Notes under the pieces: generated by a model
Seen by the model: the letters and a program-made list of their open reading frames with translations, nothing else
Told to the model about the DNA's origin: nothing
The model's database searches: none
DNA from: Canna indica
Lineage: Eukaryota; Streptophyta; Magnoliopsida; Zingiberales; Cannaceae
DNA length: 64,000 nt
Direction of reading: 5' to 3'
NCBI GenBank assembly: GCA_034359265.1
Contig: CP136890.1
Coordinates: forward strand, 89,987,501-90,051,500
Part shown: piece after piece, positions 1 through 10,451 of the stretch
Position numbering within the stretch: position 1 is the stretch's first letter
Layout: every line of letters starts with the position of its first letter
Made by a program: the position numbers and the translations under genes

Positions 1-840
1 ATGTATGAAAAAAAAAAAGATAATATTGAAATTTAGGATTATCATTGGGTGGTAATCTACGCACTCGGTAAAATATCCTAACCAAACATGATAATATGTA
101 AACTCTGAGAATTTAGAAGTCACATTATCGATAATGTAAATAGATTATTGTATATATCAAACGACTCCTAAAGGATGCATGTATATACAGGATATATTTA
201 TAATTATACATATTTATGAGTAGTAGGTACTCGTGCTATGATATTTGTACTCATCTCATATATTAAATGGGTAAAAAAATTAGTCATTATATATATCTTC
301 AACCATAGAATATTAATTTTTATATTTATCATGAACTAGTAAATTTACATGGGTATCCGTTTAATCGAATATGAAAATCTACGGTGTTGCATGCGTCGGC
401 TGTGCTTTTTTTTATTTAAAAAAAACACTTTTACAATTTTATTTTGTTTAATTTGTGACATTATTAAATTATCTCTGCTCTCTGCTTCATGTCTCGAACT
501 CTCGATGTCTCCACGACCTACCGTACACAGGTTAAAACGCGCAGACCTCATTTTTTGGAAATGCCGGCCATGTCCTCTCCTCGCAGTGGCAGCGCAGGCA
601 GGAGGACGCCTCGCACGTGACGTCCACGTCTACGTGACGTTTAGATATTGACATGCTCTAGAAAAAAAAGTCAATAGAAACTAGACGAACATCGGTTAGA
701 TATTTAACGGAAACCCTCGATGATTGCACTCCGAAAGGTCGAGCGGGTCCCACCGTGTCTCTTGTAGAATCATGCATGTTTTTTATTCTACCATCTTTTT
801 TACCAGAAAGATTCAACATTATCTCCGTGTGACCGTGTCT
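1..840. other. AT-rich upstream region of the bZIP gene
   Basis: This stretch is mostly AT-rich and holds no supported gene. The last 300 bases become GC-richer and include a dense ACGT cluster (separate entry). I see no repeat with clear ends here. It probably holds the distal promoter of the bZIP gene that starts at 937. Confidence 0.6.
614..640. promoter_or_regulatory. Cluster of five ACGT cores, including a G-box
   Basis: Five ACGT cores start at 615, 620, 626, 632 and 637, all within 26 bases. The first is a perfect G-box (CACGTG, 614-619) and several others lie in a GACGT or CACGT context. ACGT elements are the known binding sites of plant bZIP factors and of ABA-response elements. The cluster lies about 300 bases upstream of the ATG of a bZIP gene, so autoregulation or ABA control is possible, but this is inference. 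Confidence 0.6.
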
Positions 841-847
841 CTTGCAA

Positions 848-874
848 CTCCTCTCTCTCTCTCTCTCTCTCTCT
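848..874 (+). repeat. (CT)n microsatellite in the 5' leader of the bZIP gene
   Basis: A CT dinucleotide tract lies 60-90 bases upstream of the ATG at 937. Pyrimidine tracts like this are common in plant 5' untranslated leaders. Confidence 0.8.
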
Positions 875-936
875 AACGAGTGGAGCATCCTCTTCTTAGT
901 TCTTCCTCTTCCTCCTCCATCACGAGGAGGGCGACC

Positions 937-1615
937 ATGGAGGAGGTGTGGAAGGACATCAGCCTCAACCAAGACACGCCCTCCAGGCCTCCCCCCTTAC
1001 TCTACTACCACCACGCCGCAGCCAAGGCCATCACCTTGCAAGAATTCCTCTCCGGCTCCTTCCAGGCCGAGGTAAAAGCTGACGCCCGGCCCGGCACCCG
1101 CCACCCCGCCGCCCTCCTATGCCCCAACTCCAACAGCGAAAGCCTCGTCGCGGTCAACGAGGACGGATTTGTCCCTGCCCACGCCGGCGCCGAGGGCAAT
1201 ATTGCCGTCGACCTGCGGAAGAAGCGCATGATAAAGAATCGGGAGTCGGCGACCCGATCCAGAGCCAGGAAGCAGGCATGAGCTTCCGTACTCTGCTTTG
1301 ATCTCTCCATTTTGTGCTTCGTCTTCTTTAAATTGATGGAGTTGTTAAGCAGGCTTATACGACTGAGATGGAGAAGGAGGTGAAGCATCTTTTGGAAGAG
1401 AACAGGAAGCTAAAGAAGAAGTGCGACGAGGTAATTAATAATTAATATATATGGTTTCCATTTTTAGTTTTGGATTCTAATTTGTGGAAGTTTTGGCAAG
1501 TGATGTTATGTTAATTGCATTATGACATGGGCAGCTTCTTAAGCCAACAATGGATGCTCAGATGCTTGTACCCAAGAAGAAGAAGCTCCAAAGAACAGCA
1601 TCTGCTTCGTTTTGA
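937..1615 (+). CDS. FD-like group-A bZIP transcription factor
   Basis: Exons 937-1275, 1353-1430 and 1535-1615 encode 165 aa. The start is the first ATG (GACCATGG context); it opens with MEEVWKDISL, and LQEFL follows near residue 35, both typical of group-A (ABI5/FD) bZIPs. The basic region ends exon 1 (about residues 94-113: KKRMIKNRESATRSRARKQ, with the N-x7-R signature). A short zipper follows with heptad residues M-L-L-L. The C-terminus is KKKKLQRTASASF, resembling the phosphorylatable C-terminal motif by which FD proteins bind 14-3-3 and FT, though it ends SASF rather than SAPF. FD factors recruit FT-type florigen to floral promoters in the nucleus. Intron 1 needs a GC donor (CAG|GCATGA), because reading through meets TGA at once; intron 2 is GT-AG. 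At 165 aa it is short for FD (about 180-285). ABI5-like is the alternative, but the missing N-terminal conserved blocks favour FD-like. Confidence 0.85.
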
Positions 1616-1943
1616 GGAAGAGATCAAAGAGCAGAGAATTAATACTTTTGTTGCCACTCCATTTCATTTCATTTTAATAAGTTATATAGCTAAAATAATC
1701 TATTTGGAATTCTATGTTTGGCAGCCGCTTACTAATTAAATGTTGTTTATAAACTCCAAAAGTGACAACTGAGTAAATCTCGGTTTTTGGAATAATTGTA
1801 TTTAAAAAATATCATAATATTATGGTTATGGACTTAAATATATTTAATATTATAAATATTATATACTAAAAATGTGTTTAAATATTAAATATGTATAATA
1901 TTTTAAATTATTATGATAAAGAAAAATAATTGTAATATTATAT
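1616..1943. other. 3' flank of the bZIP gene, AT-rich
   Basis: This stretch holds the probable 3' untranslated region and AT-rich downstream DNA. I see no further coding exon. Confidence 0.5.
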
Positions 1944-2392
1944 ATGATAATGGACTGGACTAGTAATATTGGGTCCAATCGCATTAGACCCAACAGTGCT
2001 TCACAATCCAAATCAAGCCGAGATCATACGGCTCCACCCGATCATACTCTTAAACCTGACTCAAGGCAGACCAAATGGCTCCGCCCGAGGGTTTCACCCG
2101 GCCATACAAGGACATTCACATCCTTTGTTATCATGAGGGATACGCCATTACATGCTTGCTATCTCCGGGATCAATCTCGACCATTTCTGAGCAATATCAT
2201 CTCCACGTACTTGCAATTAATAAGGAACAACACACCTCAAGTAACCTAAATTTCATTTCATTACCTCCACCTTGAGTCCTACTAACTTGAGCATCAAAGT
2301 GTCTTTTATAGATCCCCCCACCGCTAGAGTTGCACCTGACCAGGAGAGACACCGAGCCGGACCAGACTACTTCGATCCTCAGGCATGAACAA
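1944..2392 (+). mobile_element. Probable LTR remnant of a Gypsy-like retrotransposon
   Basis: This block is compositionally distinct from its AT-rich flanks. Near its end (about 2280-2390) it has the arrangement typical of plant Gypsy LTR R/U5 regions: a taacttgagcatc motif, then a gtgtctttt stretch, then a run of C. No internal domain, primer-binding site or partner LTR is visible nearby, so it is a solo LTR or fragment. Both ends are approximate. Confidence 0.45.
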
Positions 2393-2837
2393 GTAATAAT
2401 ATTAGTTATTTAAAAAATATTATTATTTTAATTACTAATAAATCAGATAATTAATATCAATTGTCAGTTTGGACATGTCGGGTACGGTGATAATTTTATT
2501 TGCATCTAACAACTAAAAATTGCATATGCATCATATCTGATTCATATGGATATGTATGCGGATATGGATTTTAAATTTTGTTATCCGCACGAATGTAGTA
2601 TAAATACAAATATTGATGTGGATTCGCACCGTATCCGCACCGCATATCCGCATACGAAAAATTATCATTTTACCCATATATAAAACATACTTAATATATA
2701 TTATATAGGTAGGTTAATTTTGTGGTAAATTATATATGAAACCATCGTAAGTTATTAATTGTCTATGAACTTTAATAATGTAAAATTTATTAGTTTTTTA
2801 TTAAATATATTATTTATATATTTTTCATTAAATACAG
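2393..2837. repeat. AT-rich DNA with GCGGAT-type short repeats
   Basis: Around 2521-2665 there are many short ATCCGCA and GCGGATATG words in both orientations. They resemble the words flanking the TRIM copies downstream (2838-2900, 3567-3610), so this is probably an older, inverted piece of the repeat that hosted the TRIM. No gene is visible. Confidence 0.45.
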
Positions 2838-2904
2838 TGTGGATGTGGATATTCATATCCATATCCGTAGCGGATGCGATGCGGATGTTGAGGTGCGATG
2901 CAAA

Positions 2905-3566
2905 TGTTAAGAAATTAGTGAGCCTAACTCTATCCCAAAAACTAGCTCATGGGGGGGGGGGAGGACGGCCCATATTATTTAGGGTAATTAATTAGCTAAA
3001 TATATCCTAAATTTTGGACTTTGTCTCAAATGTATTCTTAACTTTTATTTCACTAAATTATATCCTGAACTATTAAATTTGTATCAATTGTATCCCTCCG
3101 TTAAAATTCTGTCACCTACTTTGTTAACAATATGACGTGGCTTGCACACGTGGATTAAAATATATATTTTTATATTTCAACCCTTTTTCTATCACCACCT
3201 CGCTAGACCTCGTCGGAGAAACCATCGGACCTCGCCAGTTACATTTGAGACAAGTCCAAAGTTCAGGACATATTCAGGCAATTACCCTATTATTTAAAGG
3301 CTATCTTGAATATATCTTTAAGCAATGTTAGACTTTAACACACACCCCTCACGCCCAGGAATAGACATCTCGAGCGTGGAGTTTGCATGACTGAACATCT
3401 GCAGGTGGCACAATATCAACCACGGGATAGGCTCTGATACCATGTTAAGAAATTAGTGAGGCTAATTCTATCCCCAAAGCTAGCTCATATATGGGGGGAG
3501 GACTGCCCATATTATTTAAAGACTATCTTGACCATATATTTAAGCAATCAATGTGGAACTTTAATA
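2905..3566 (-). mobile_element. TRIM retrotransposon, array copy 1
   Basis: Terminal-repeat retrotransposon in miniature, reading on the minus strand. The plus-strand-left LTR is 2905-3340, interrupted by a MITE; the other is 3443-3566 (124 bp). Both start TGTTAAG and end in TTTAA(C/T)A. The internal part is only about 100 bp. It contains a minus-strand primer-binding site, TGGTATCAGAGCC (plus 3430-3442), directly beside an LTR; this matches the initiator-Met tRNA 3' end used by many plant retroelements. A purine-rich tract on the minus strand (plus 3341-3356) adjoins the other LTR. Flanks are GCAAA and GCGAA, a decayed 5-bp TSD. There is no coding capacity. Confidence 0.85.
2982..3287. mobile_element. 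Foldback MITE with 9-bp TSD (Mutator-like), copy 1
   Basis: A 306-bp element begins GGGTAATTAATT and ends AATTACCC. Its terminal inverted repeats extend imperfectly about 47 bp and share the TTTGGACTT(T)GTCTCAAAT core. It is flanked by perfect 9-bp direct repeats, tattattta, at 2973-2981 and 3288-3296. A 9-bp duplication is typical of Mutator-like elements. It lies inside the TRIM LTR. Confidence 0.8.
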
Positions 3567-3660
3567 GCGAATATGCGGATAATATAGTATTCGCATCGTA
3601 TTCGATCTGTTTTCATCCCTAAATAAGGTTGTCGAGCTTTTTCTCCGGCTTACTATTCAC

Positions 3661-3663
<3 letters not shown>

Positions 3664-3733
<70 letters not shown>
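3664..3733. repeat. (CT)n microsatellite, array unit 1
   Basis: This is about 35 uninterrupted CT repeats. The same tract is present but shorter in units 2 (8726-8761) and 3 (10392-10446), so it has changed length since the duplication. Confidence 0.95.
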
Positions 3734-3736
<3 letters not shown>

Positions 3737-4779
3737 TAAAGGACAGGGAATGTCACGGGATTTACTTGCGCAAATATGGCAAGCTCCTAATAGAGGGAAA
3801 AGAAAGTATACGTAGGATATGTAAGATTATGTATAAAATATATGTTATGTGGATATATAGCATAGTCTCCTTGCGAGTGACTTTAATTTCTGCTTGCAAT
3901 GATCATAGAAAGCCACCACATGATATTATGATGAAAACAATTGTTAATGTCATCAGATCATCGAGCAAAGAGAGATCCACTTTGGTAGGCCAGCTTATGC
4001 TAACTGCTGACACAAATGTGAATATGTGATTGAGATTCTCGAGTTCTACTATAATATTCGGAAAATGATATTTAATTGCAATCCGTAGTTAATTATTTAT
4101 CTTCATAGAGGTTTGCAGTAATTGGGTTAGCCTCACATCACTGATGTCCACATCACCACAACAAAAGCTCCCTATTTTTTAGGTGTGTCGTTCTCGCTAG
4201 TGGAGAATTTGATGCGCCAATAATGACCCCCCCTATGTAATTCTATTCCTTATCACTTTTTCTTCTATTCGCGAATTTCATCATTCAATGTCAACGGGTG
4301 CGTGCCATCGATGATAACTTCAATTCAGTAACATCGCATAAAAGGGTTTATTCTATGCTAGGTGCGAGTCTATTAGACTCGCACCCTATTATGTGTATTT
4401 CTCATTTTATCTGAAAAGTTAAAGAGAAAAAGACAGAGGTGTGATACAATTAACACACATGTCACCTGTCATAGAATAAATCGCATAAAAGATATTAGAT
4501 GTTTGCTTGATATACGCATACAATTAATGTTTGCTTGATGTGGATGTGGTGCGGATGTGGATATGGATATCAATATCCGTAGAGAATGCGATGCAGATGC
4601 TTAGGTGCGATGCATATATTAAGAAATTAGTGAGCCTAACTCTACCCCAGAAACTAGCTCATGGGGGGTGAGGACTGCCCATATTATTTAGGGTAATTAA
4701 TTATTTGAATATATTATGAACTTTGGACTTTGTCTCAAATATATTCTGAACTTTTATTTTACTAAATTGTATCCTGAAC

Positions 4780-7700
4780 CAGTGGCGGATCCACTGCAGG
4801 CCCAGTGGGGGCCATGGCCCCCACTGAGATTTAAAAAAAAAAAAATTGCCCCCACTGACCCACTCACAGAATCACGCACGGAGTAATTACTACTTGGTCC
4901 ACTTACATTCCTCCTCCACGTACGCACGTCGGCCGCCTGCAGAGGAATTGAGGAAATCTTAATAAATCTTAAGCATTTATTGTTACGTGTTTACCAAAGG
5001 TAAACAAACGGCACAATGAATCATTACTTAAACCTTCTCTCTCGCTCGTCAGTCGTCACTCTCGATCTCACTCTCTCTCAAATCTCAATCGCTCACGGCT
5101 CACCAGCTCACCTCACGGCCTCACCTGCTGCTTGTCGTCGACTCGTCGGGCTGCCGGCCTGCCGCAGTGCCGCCGACCGTCGAGCGTCGGCTACTCGGCT
5201 GCGTCGAGCACTCGAGCTGCCGCCTGCCGACCTGCCGCAGTGCTGCCTTGCGGGCTGCCGGGATTGCTCGCTACCGCTGCAGCCTGCAGTGCTGCTGATC
5301 CCGCTCCCGCTCAACGGCTCAAGTGCTCAACGGCAGTCGCTGCCGCCTGCCGCTACCGCTCAAGGACACTCACTGTCGCTGCAGCTAGCTCGCTGCCGCT
5401 GCCGCTGTCGGATCGCCTTTAATCTTCGCCGACTGTCGAGCTACCGGCATCGTACGGTATTTTTAGTTTATTAATTTTTTACTTTCTTCTGGTGGTAAGA
5501 CCGATATTTTTATTACAATATTATTAATTTTTATTTCAGCATTGTTAATTTTTATATTTTTAGCATTATTAATTATTTCAATATTTAGTTTTTGTTTACT
5601 TGCTAATTAAATTGATTGACAAAATTATGGAAAGATTTTTAAAAAGAAAATCAATAGATAATGATTCTAGTTCTGAAAATAAAACACAACCTCAATATAA
5701 AAAAGAATACTTAGAAATTAACTTAGAAAATCTTCCCGCCGATCCGGCTAAACGAATGGAAATATCTGAGTATCATCTTAATCAAAGGGATGAAATTCGA
5801 CGAGCTTATCTTCAAAAGGGTCCGTGTCAGCCCAAAGAGCATGACTTTCCAAAACGAAAATTTGGAAATTCATTTAGACGTTTTAATTCTGTATGGTTTA
5901 GCGAGTTTGGTAATTGGTTAGAGTATAGTATATCTAAGGATGCAGCGTTTTGTTTATGTTGTTATCTTATGGGACCTGAAGTTGGAGAGCAGGGTAGTGG
6001 TGATGCATTTGTCGTAGAAGGTTTTACAAATTGGAAAAAGAAAGAAAGATTAGGAGTTCACGTTGGAATTGGTCCTAATAGTGCTCATAATCAAGCATGG
6101 AAAAATTGTGATGCATTAATGAACCAAAAACAACATATAGAAGTTGTCATTTGTAAGCAATCTGATCAAATGGATAAGGACTATCGAATTCATTTGATAG
6201 CAGTGGTTGATTGTATTCGATTTATCTTACGTCAGGGATTGGCATTTCGAGGACATGATGAGTCAAAAGATTCAAATAATCAAGGAAATTTTCTTGAACT
6301 TGTTAAATTTCTTGCAAATCATAATGAAGAATTTGATCAAGTGTTAAAAAATGCTCGTGGGAATTTAAAATTAATAGCACCCGATATACAAAAAGAAATA
6401 GTCAATTGTGCTGCTAGTGAGACAACTAAAGCGATAATTGATGATCTTCATGGTGATTTTTTTGCTATTTTAATTGATGAATCGCGTAACATTTCAATTA
6501 AGGAGCAAATGTCAGTTGTTTTACGCTATGTTAACAAAAAAGGAGATGTAGTTGAGCGTTTTTTAGGTCTTGTTCATATATCTAATACCACCGCAATATC
6601 AATGAAAAATGCATTAAAATCTTTATTTGCAAAATATCAATTAAGTATATCAAAAATACGTGGACAATGCTACGATGGTGCTAGTAATATGCAAGGTGAA
6701 TTTCATGGTCTTAAAAGTCTAATATTGAAAGAAAATGAATGTGTCTTTTATATTCATTGTTTTGCTCATCAATTACAATTGGCACTTGTAGCTGTTACAA
6801 AAAAACAAATTGAGGTTTCTTGTCTTTTCACTTTGGTTGCAAATTTAACAAATATGGTTGGAGTTTCACCTAAGCGTCAAGAAATTCTTCGGGATAGTCA
6901 AACAAACAAACTCATAGAAGGTTTAGAAAATGGTGAAATATCTACTGGGCGTGGATTAAATCAAGAAACAACACTTAAAAGAGCAGGAGATATATACTCG
7001 TTGGGGATCATATTATTTTTCATTGTTAAGTTTGATTAATATGTTTTCTTCTGCTATGGATGTTCTTGAGATTATTGAAACTAATGGTACCAATTTAGAT
7101 CAAAGAGGTCAAGCACGTAATTTGTTAAGTGCAATGCAATCTTTTGAATTTGTTTTCACTTTGCACTTGATGAAAAATATTTTAGGAATTACTAATGATT
7201 TATCTCAAGCGCTACAAAGAAAAGATCAAGACATTGAGAACGCAATATCATTAGTAAAGATATCTAAACGAATATTGCAATTAATGAGAGATGAAGGATG
7301 GAACACTTTATTGGATGAAGTTTCTATCTTTTGTAACAAACATGAGATAATCATCTTAAATATGAATGATGTTTTTGTACTTCCTGGACGACCAAGATGA
7401 AAATTAGAAAAAACCTCAAACTTACATCATTATCAGGTTGAGTTATTTTACCAAGTGATTGACAGACAACTCCAGGAACTCAACAATAGGTTCACAGAGA
7501 CAAATACTGAATTACTTCTTTCAGTGGCATGCTTAAGTCCAAAAAATTGTTTTATTTCATTTGACAAACAAAAATTAATTCAGCTTGCAAAATTTTATCC
7601 GACTGAATTTTCCGCTCTAGATCTTATGATTTTAGATAATCAATTTGAGAATTATATTTTAGATGTCCACTCAAATGATAAATTTTTAAATTTAAACACG

Positions 7701-8033
7701 ATCGTTGACCTTTCTATAAAGTTAGTTGAGACAAAAAAACATATAGTCTACCCATTGATTTATTTACTTTTGAAGTTAGTATTGATTCTTCCTGTGGCAA
7801 CAGCAAGTGTTGAAAGAACTTTTTCTACAATGAATTTTATAAAAAATAAACTACGTAATCGGATGGGAGATGAATGGTTAAATGATTGTTTGATTACATA
7901 CATTGAGAAAGAGATATTTGACAACATTGATAATGAAAAAAATTTACAGCGTTTTTAAAACATGAAGACTCGTCGAGGTCAACTATCAAAATTAGTTTGC
8001 CCCCACTAATAAAATTTTCTGGATCCGCCACTG
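4780..8033 (+). mobile_element. hAT DNA transposon, near full length
   Basis: The element is 3254 bp. The 14-bp terminal inverted repeats are CAGTGGCGGATCCA at 4780 and its complement ending at 8033. The 8-bp target duplications are tcctgaac (4772-4779) and tcttgaac (8034-8041), with one mismatch. Units 1 and 3 of the array keep the uninterrupted target (tcctgaactattaaat), so the boundaries are confirmed by paralogous empty sites. Subterminal GCCCCCACT motifs occur at both ends. One transposase gene, now broken, lies on the plus strand after a GC-rich, CpG-rich leader (about 5030-5460). Confidence 0.95.
5627..7958 (+). pseudogene. hAT transposase (TTF zinc finger / DUF4371 type), two lesions
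   Basis: The start chosen is the ATG at 5627, because the open frame before it has no ATG. In order: a Lys/Ser-rich N-terminus; a TTF-type zinc finger near residues 70-110 (conserved W, F, CLCCYLM); a DUF4371-like domain with a catalytic-type region (IDESRN, GQCYDGASNM, HCFAHQLQLAL); and the C-terminal hAT dimerisation segment (PVATASVERTFSTMNFIKNKLRNRM, 7793-7870). The frame breaks near 6991-7000, where a 4-base expansion of an AT repeat disrupts the conserved GDTRWGS motif; the reading resumes from about 7000 in another frame. An in-frame TGA at 7398-7400 probably arose from CGA by CpG decay. The protein would otherwise be about 770 aa, normal for the family. The element may still move if a helper enzyme exists elsewhere. 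Confidence 0.9.
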
Positions 8034-8124
8034 TCTTGAACTATTAAATTTGTATCAATTGTATCCCTCTGTTAAAATTCTGTCATCTACTTTGTTAACA
8101 ATGTGACGCGGCTTGCACACGTAG

Positions 8125-8172
<48 letters not shown>

Positions 8173-8721
8173 TTAACACTTCCTCTGTCACCACCTCGCT
8201 AGACCTCGCCAGATAAACCGCTAGACCCGCCGGAGAAATCACCAGACCGTGCTGGAGAAATCATCGGACCGCGCCGAAGAAACTGTCGGAGCTCGCCGGA
8301 TACATTTGAGATAAGTCCAAAGTTCAGGATATATTCAAGCAATTACCCTATTATTTAAAAGTTATCTTGACTATATCTTTAAGCAATGTTAGACTTTAAC
8401 ACACACCTCTTACGCCTAGGAATGGACATCTGGAGCATGGAGTTTACATGATTGAATATCTGCGGGTGACACAATATCAACCACCGGATAGGCTCTGATA
8501 TCATGTTAAGAAATTAATGAGCCTAATTATATCCCAAAAGCTAGCTCATATATGGGCGGAGGACTGCGTATATTATTTAAAGGCTATCTTGACCATATAT
8601 TTAAGCAATCAATGTGGGACTTTAACAGCGGATATGCGGATAATATAGTATTCGCATCGTATTCGATTTGTTGTCATCCCTAAATAGGGTTGTCAAGCTT
8701 TTTCTCCGATTTACTATCCAC

Positions 8722-8725
<4 letters not shown>

Positions 8726-8761
<36 letters not shown>
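8726..8761. repeat. (CT)n microsatellite, array unit 2
   Basis: This is the shorter counterpart of the tract at 3664-3733. Confidence 0.95.
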
Positions 8762-9602
8762 ACAGGCAATGTCGCAGGATTTACTTGCACAAATATGCCA
8801 GGCTCCTAATAGTGGGAAAAGAAAGTATGTGTAGGATATGTAAGACTGTGTATAAAATATAAGTTATGTGGATATATAGCATAATCGCCTTGCGAGTGAC
8901 TTTAATTTCTGCTTGCAAGGATCTTAGAAAGCCACCACATGATATTATGATGAAAACAAATGTTAATGTCATCAGATCCTCGAGCAAAGAGAGACCCACT
9001 TTGGTAGGCCAGCTTATGCTAACTGCTGACACAAATGTGAATATGTGATTGAGATTCTCGGGTTCTACTATAATATCCGGAAAAAGAAATTTAATTGCAA
9101 TCCGTCTTTAATTATTTGTCTTGATAGAGGTTTGCAGTAATTGGGTCAGCCTCACATCACATCGATGTCCATATCACCACAACAAAAGCTCCTAATTTTT
9201 TAGGTCTGTCGTTCTCGCTAGTGGAGAATTTGATGCGCCAATAATGACCCCCTATGTAATTCTATTCCTTGTCACTTTTTCTTCTATTCATAAATTTCAT
9301 CATTCAATGTCAATGGGGGCGTGCCATCGATGATAACTTCAATTTAGTAACATCGCATAAAAGGGTTTATTCTATGCTATGTGCAAGTCTTTTTATCTGA
9401 AAAGTTAGAGAGAAGAAGACACAGGTGGGATACAATTAACACACATGTCAGCTGTCATAGAATAAATCGCATAAAAGATATTAGATGTTTGCTTGATATA
9501 CGCATATAATTAATGTTTGCTTGATGTGGATGTGGTGCGGGTGTGGATATGGATATCAATATCCGTAGCGGATGCGATGCAGATGCTTAGGTGCGATGCG
9601 GA

Positions 9603-10295
9603 TATTAAGAAATTAATGGGCCTAACTCTACCCCAGAAACTAGCTCATTGGGTGAGGACTGCCCATATTATTTAGGGTAATTAATTACTTGAATATATTC
9701 TGAATTTATGTTTTACTAAATTGTATCCTGAACTATTAAATTTGTATCAATTGTATCCCTCCGTTAAAATTCGATCATCTACTTTGTTAACAATGTGACG
9801 TGGCTTGCACACGTGGATTAAAATATATATTTTTTATATTTTAACACTTTCTTTGTCACCACCTCACTAGACCTCGCTGGATAAACCGCTGGACCCGCCG
9901 GAGAAATCATCGGACATCGCTGGAGAAATCATCGGACCGCGCCGGAGAAACCGTCGGATCTCGCCGGATACATTTGAGACAAGTCCAAAGTTCAAAATAT
10001 ATTCAAATAATTACCCTATTATATAAAGACTATCTTGACCATATCTTTAAGAAATATTAGACTTTAACACACACCTCTTACGCCCAGGAATGAACATCTG
10101 GAGCATAGAGTTTGCATGATTGAACATTTGCGGGTGACACAATATCAACCACCGAATAGGCTCTGATACTATGTTAAAAAATTAGTGAGCCTAATTCTAC
10201 CCCAAAAGCTAGCTCATATATTGGGGGAGGACTGCTTATATTATTTAAAGGCTATTTTGATCATATATTTAAGCAATTAATGTGGGACTTTAACT
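9603..10295 (-). mobile_element. TRIM retrotransposon, array copy 3
   Basis: Left LTR 9603-10069 carries the MITE at 9675-10016; the right LTR is 10172-10295. The primer-binding site complement is at 10159-10171. The 5-bp target duplication GCGGA is perfect: 9598-9602 and 10296-10300. This copy gives the clearest ends for the family. Confidence 0.88.
9675..10016. mobile_element. Foldback MITE with 9-bp TSD, copy 3
   Basis: It begins GGGTAATTAATTA and ends AATTACCC inside the TRIM LTR. The left target repeat is tattattta and the right one has decayed to tattatata. It carries the uninterrupted site (tcctgaactattaaat) that is occupied by the hAT in copy 2. Confidence 0.8.
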
Positions 10296-10389
10296 GCGGA
10301 TATGCGGATAATATAGTATTCGCATCGTATTCGATCCGTTGTCATCCCTAAATAGAGTCGTCGAGCTTTTTCTCCCGTTTACTATCCAC

Positions 10390-10391
<2 letters not shown>

Positions 10392-10446
<55 letters not shown>
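10392..10446. repeat. (CT)n microsatellite, array unit 3
   Basis: This is the third counterpart of the CT tract, intermediate in length. Confidence 0.95.

Positions 10447-10451
<5 letters not shown>

Larger units (their letters stand above)
4691..8348. mobile_element. Foldback MITE, copy 2, split by a hAT element
   Basis: Same MITE as in units 1 and 3. It starts GGGTAATTAATT after tattattta (4682-4690) and ends AATTACCC at 8348. Without the hAT and its duplicated target it is about 400 bp; a (TA)n tract at 8133-8167 accounts for part of the extra length. Confidence 0.8.
4617..8627 (-). mobile_element. TRIM retrotransposon, array copy 2 (with nested MITE and hAT)
   Basis: Left LTR 4617-8401 contains the MITE (4691-8348), which contains the hAT element. 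The right LTR is 8504-8627 (124 bp). The minus-strand primer-binding site complement is at 8491-8503, abutting the LTR. The right flank is GCGGA (8628-8632) and the left flank is GCATA, a decayed version of the 5-bp TSD that is perfect in copy 3. Confidence 0.85.

Noticed and set aside
1944..2249. 101-codon open frame downstream of the bZIP gene
   Set aside because: There is no conserved domain, and it lies in an LTR-like remnant.
3766..4029. 87-codon open frame repeated in the array units
   Set aside because: The frame is interrupted at different places in units 2 and 3 and shows no domain. It is a by-product of the tandem repeat.
5016..5474. 152-codon open frame, Ser/Leu/Arg-rich
   Set aside because: It lies in the GC-rich leader of the hAT element, has overlapping open frames on both strands, and has no known motif. 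GC composition explains the length.
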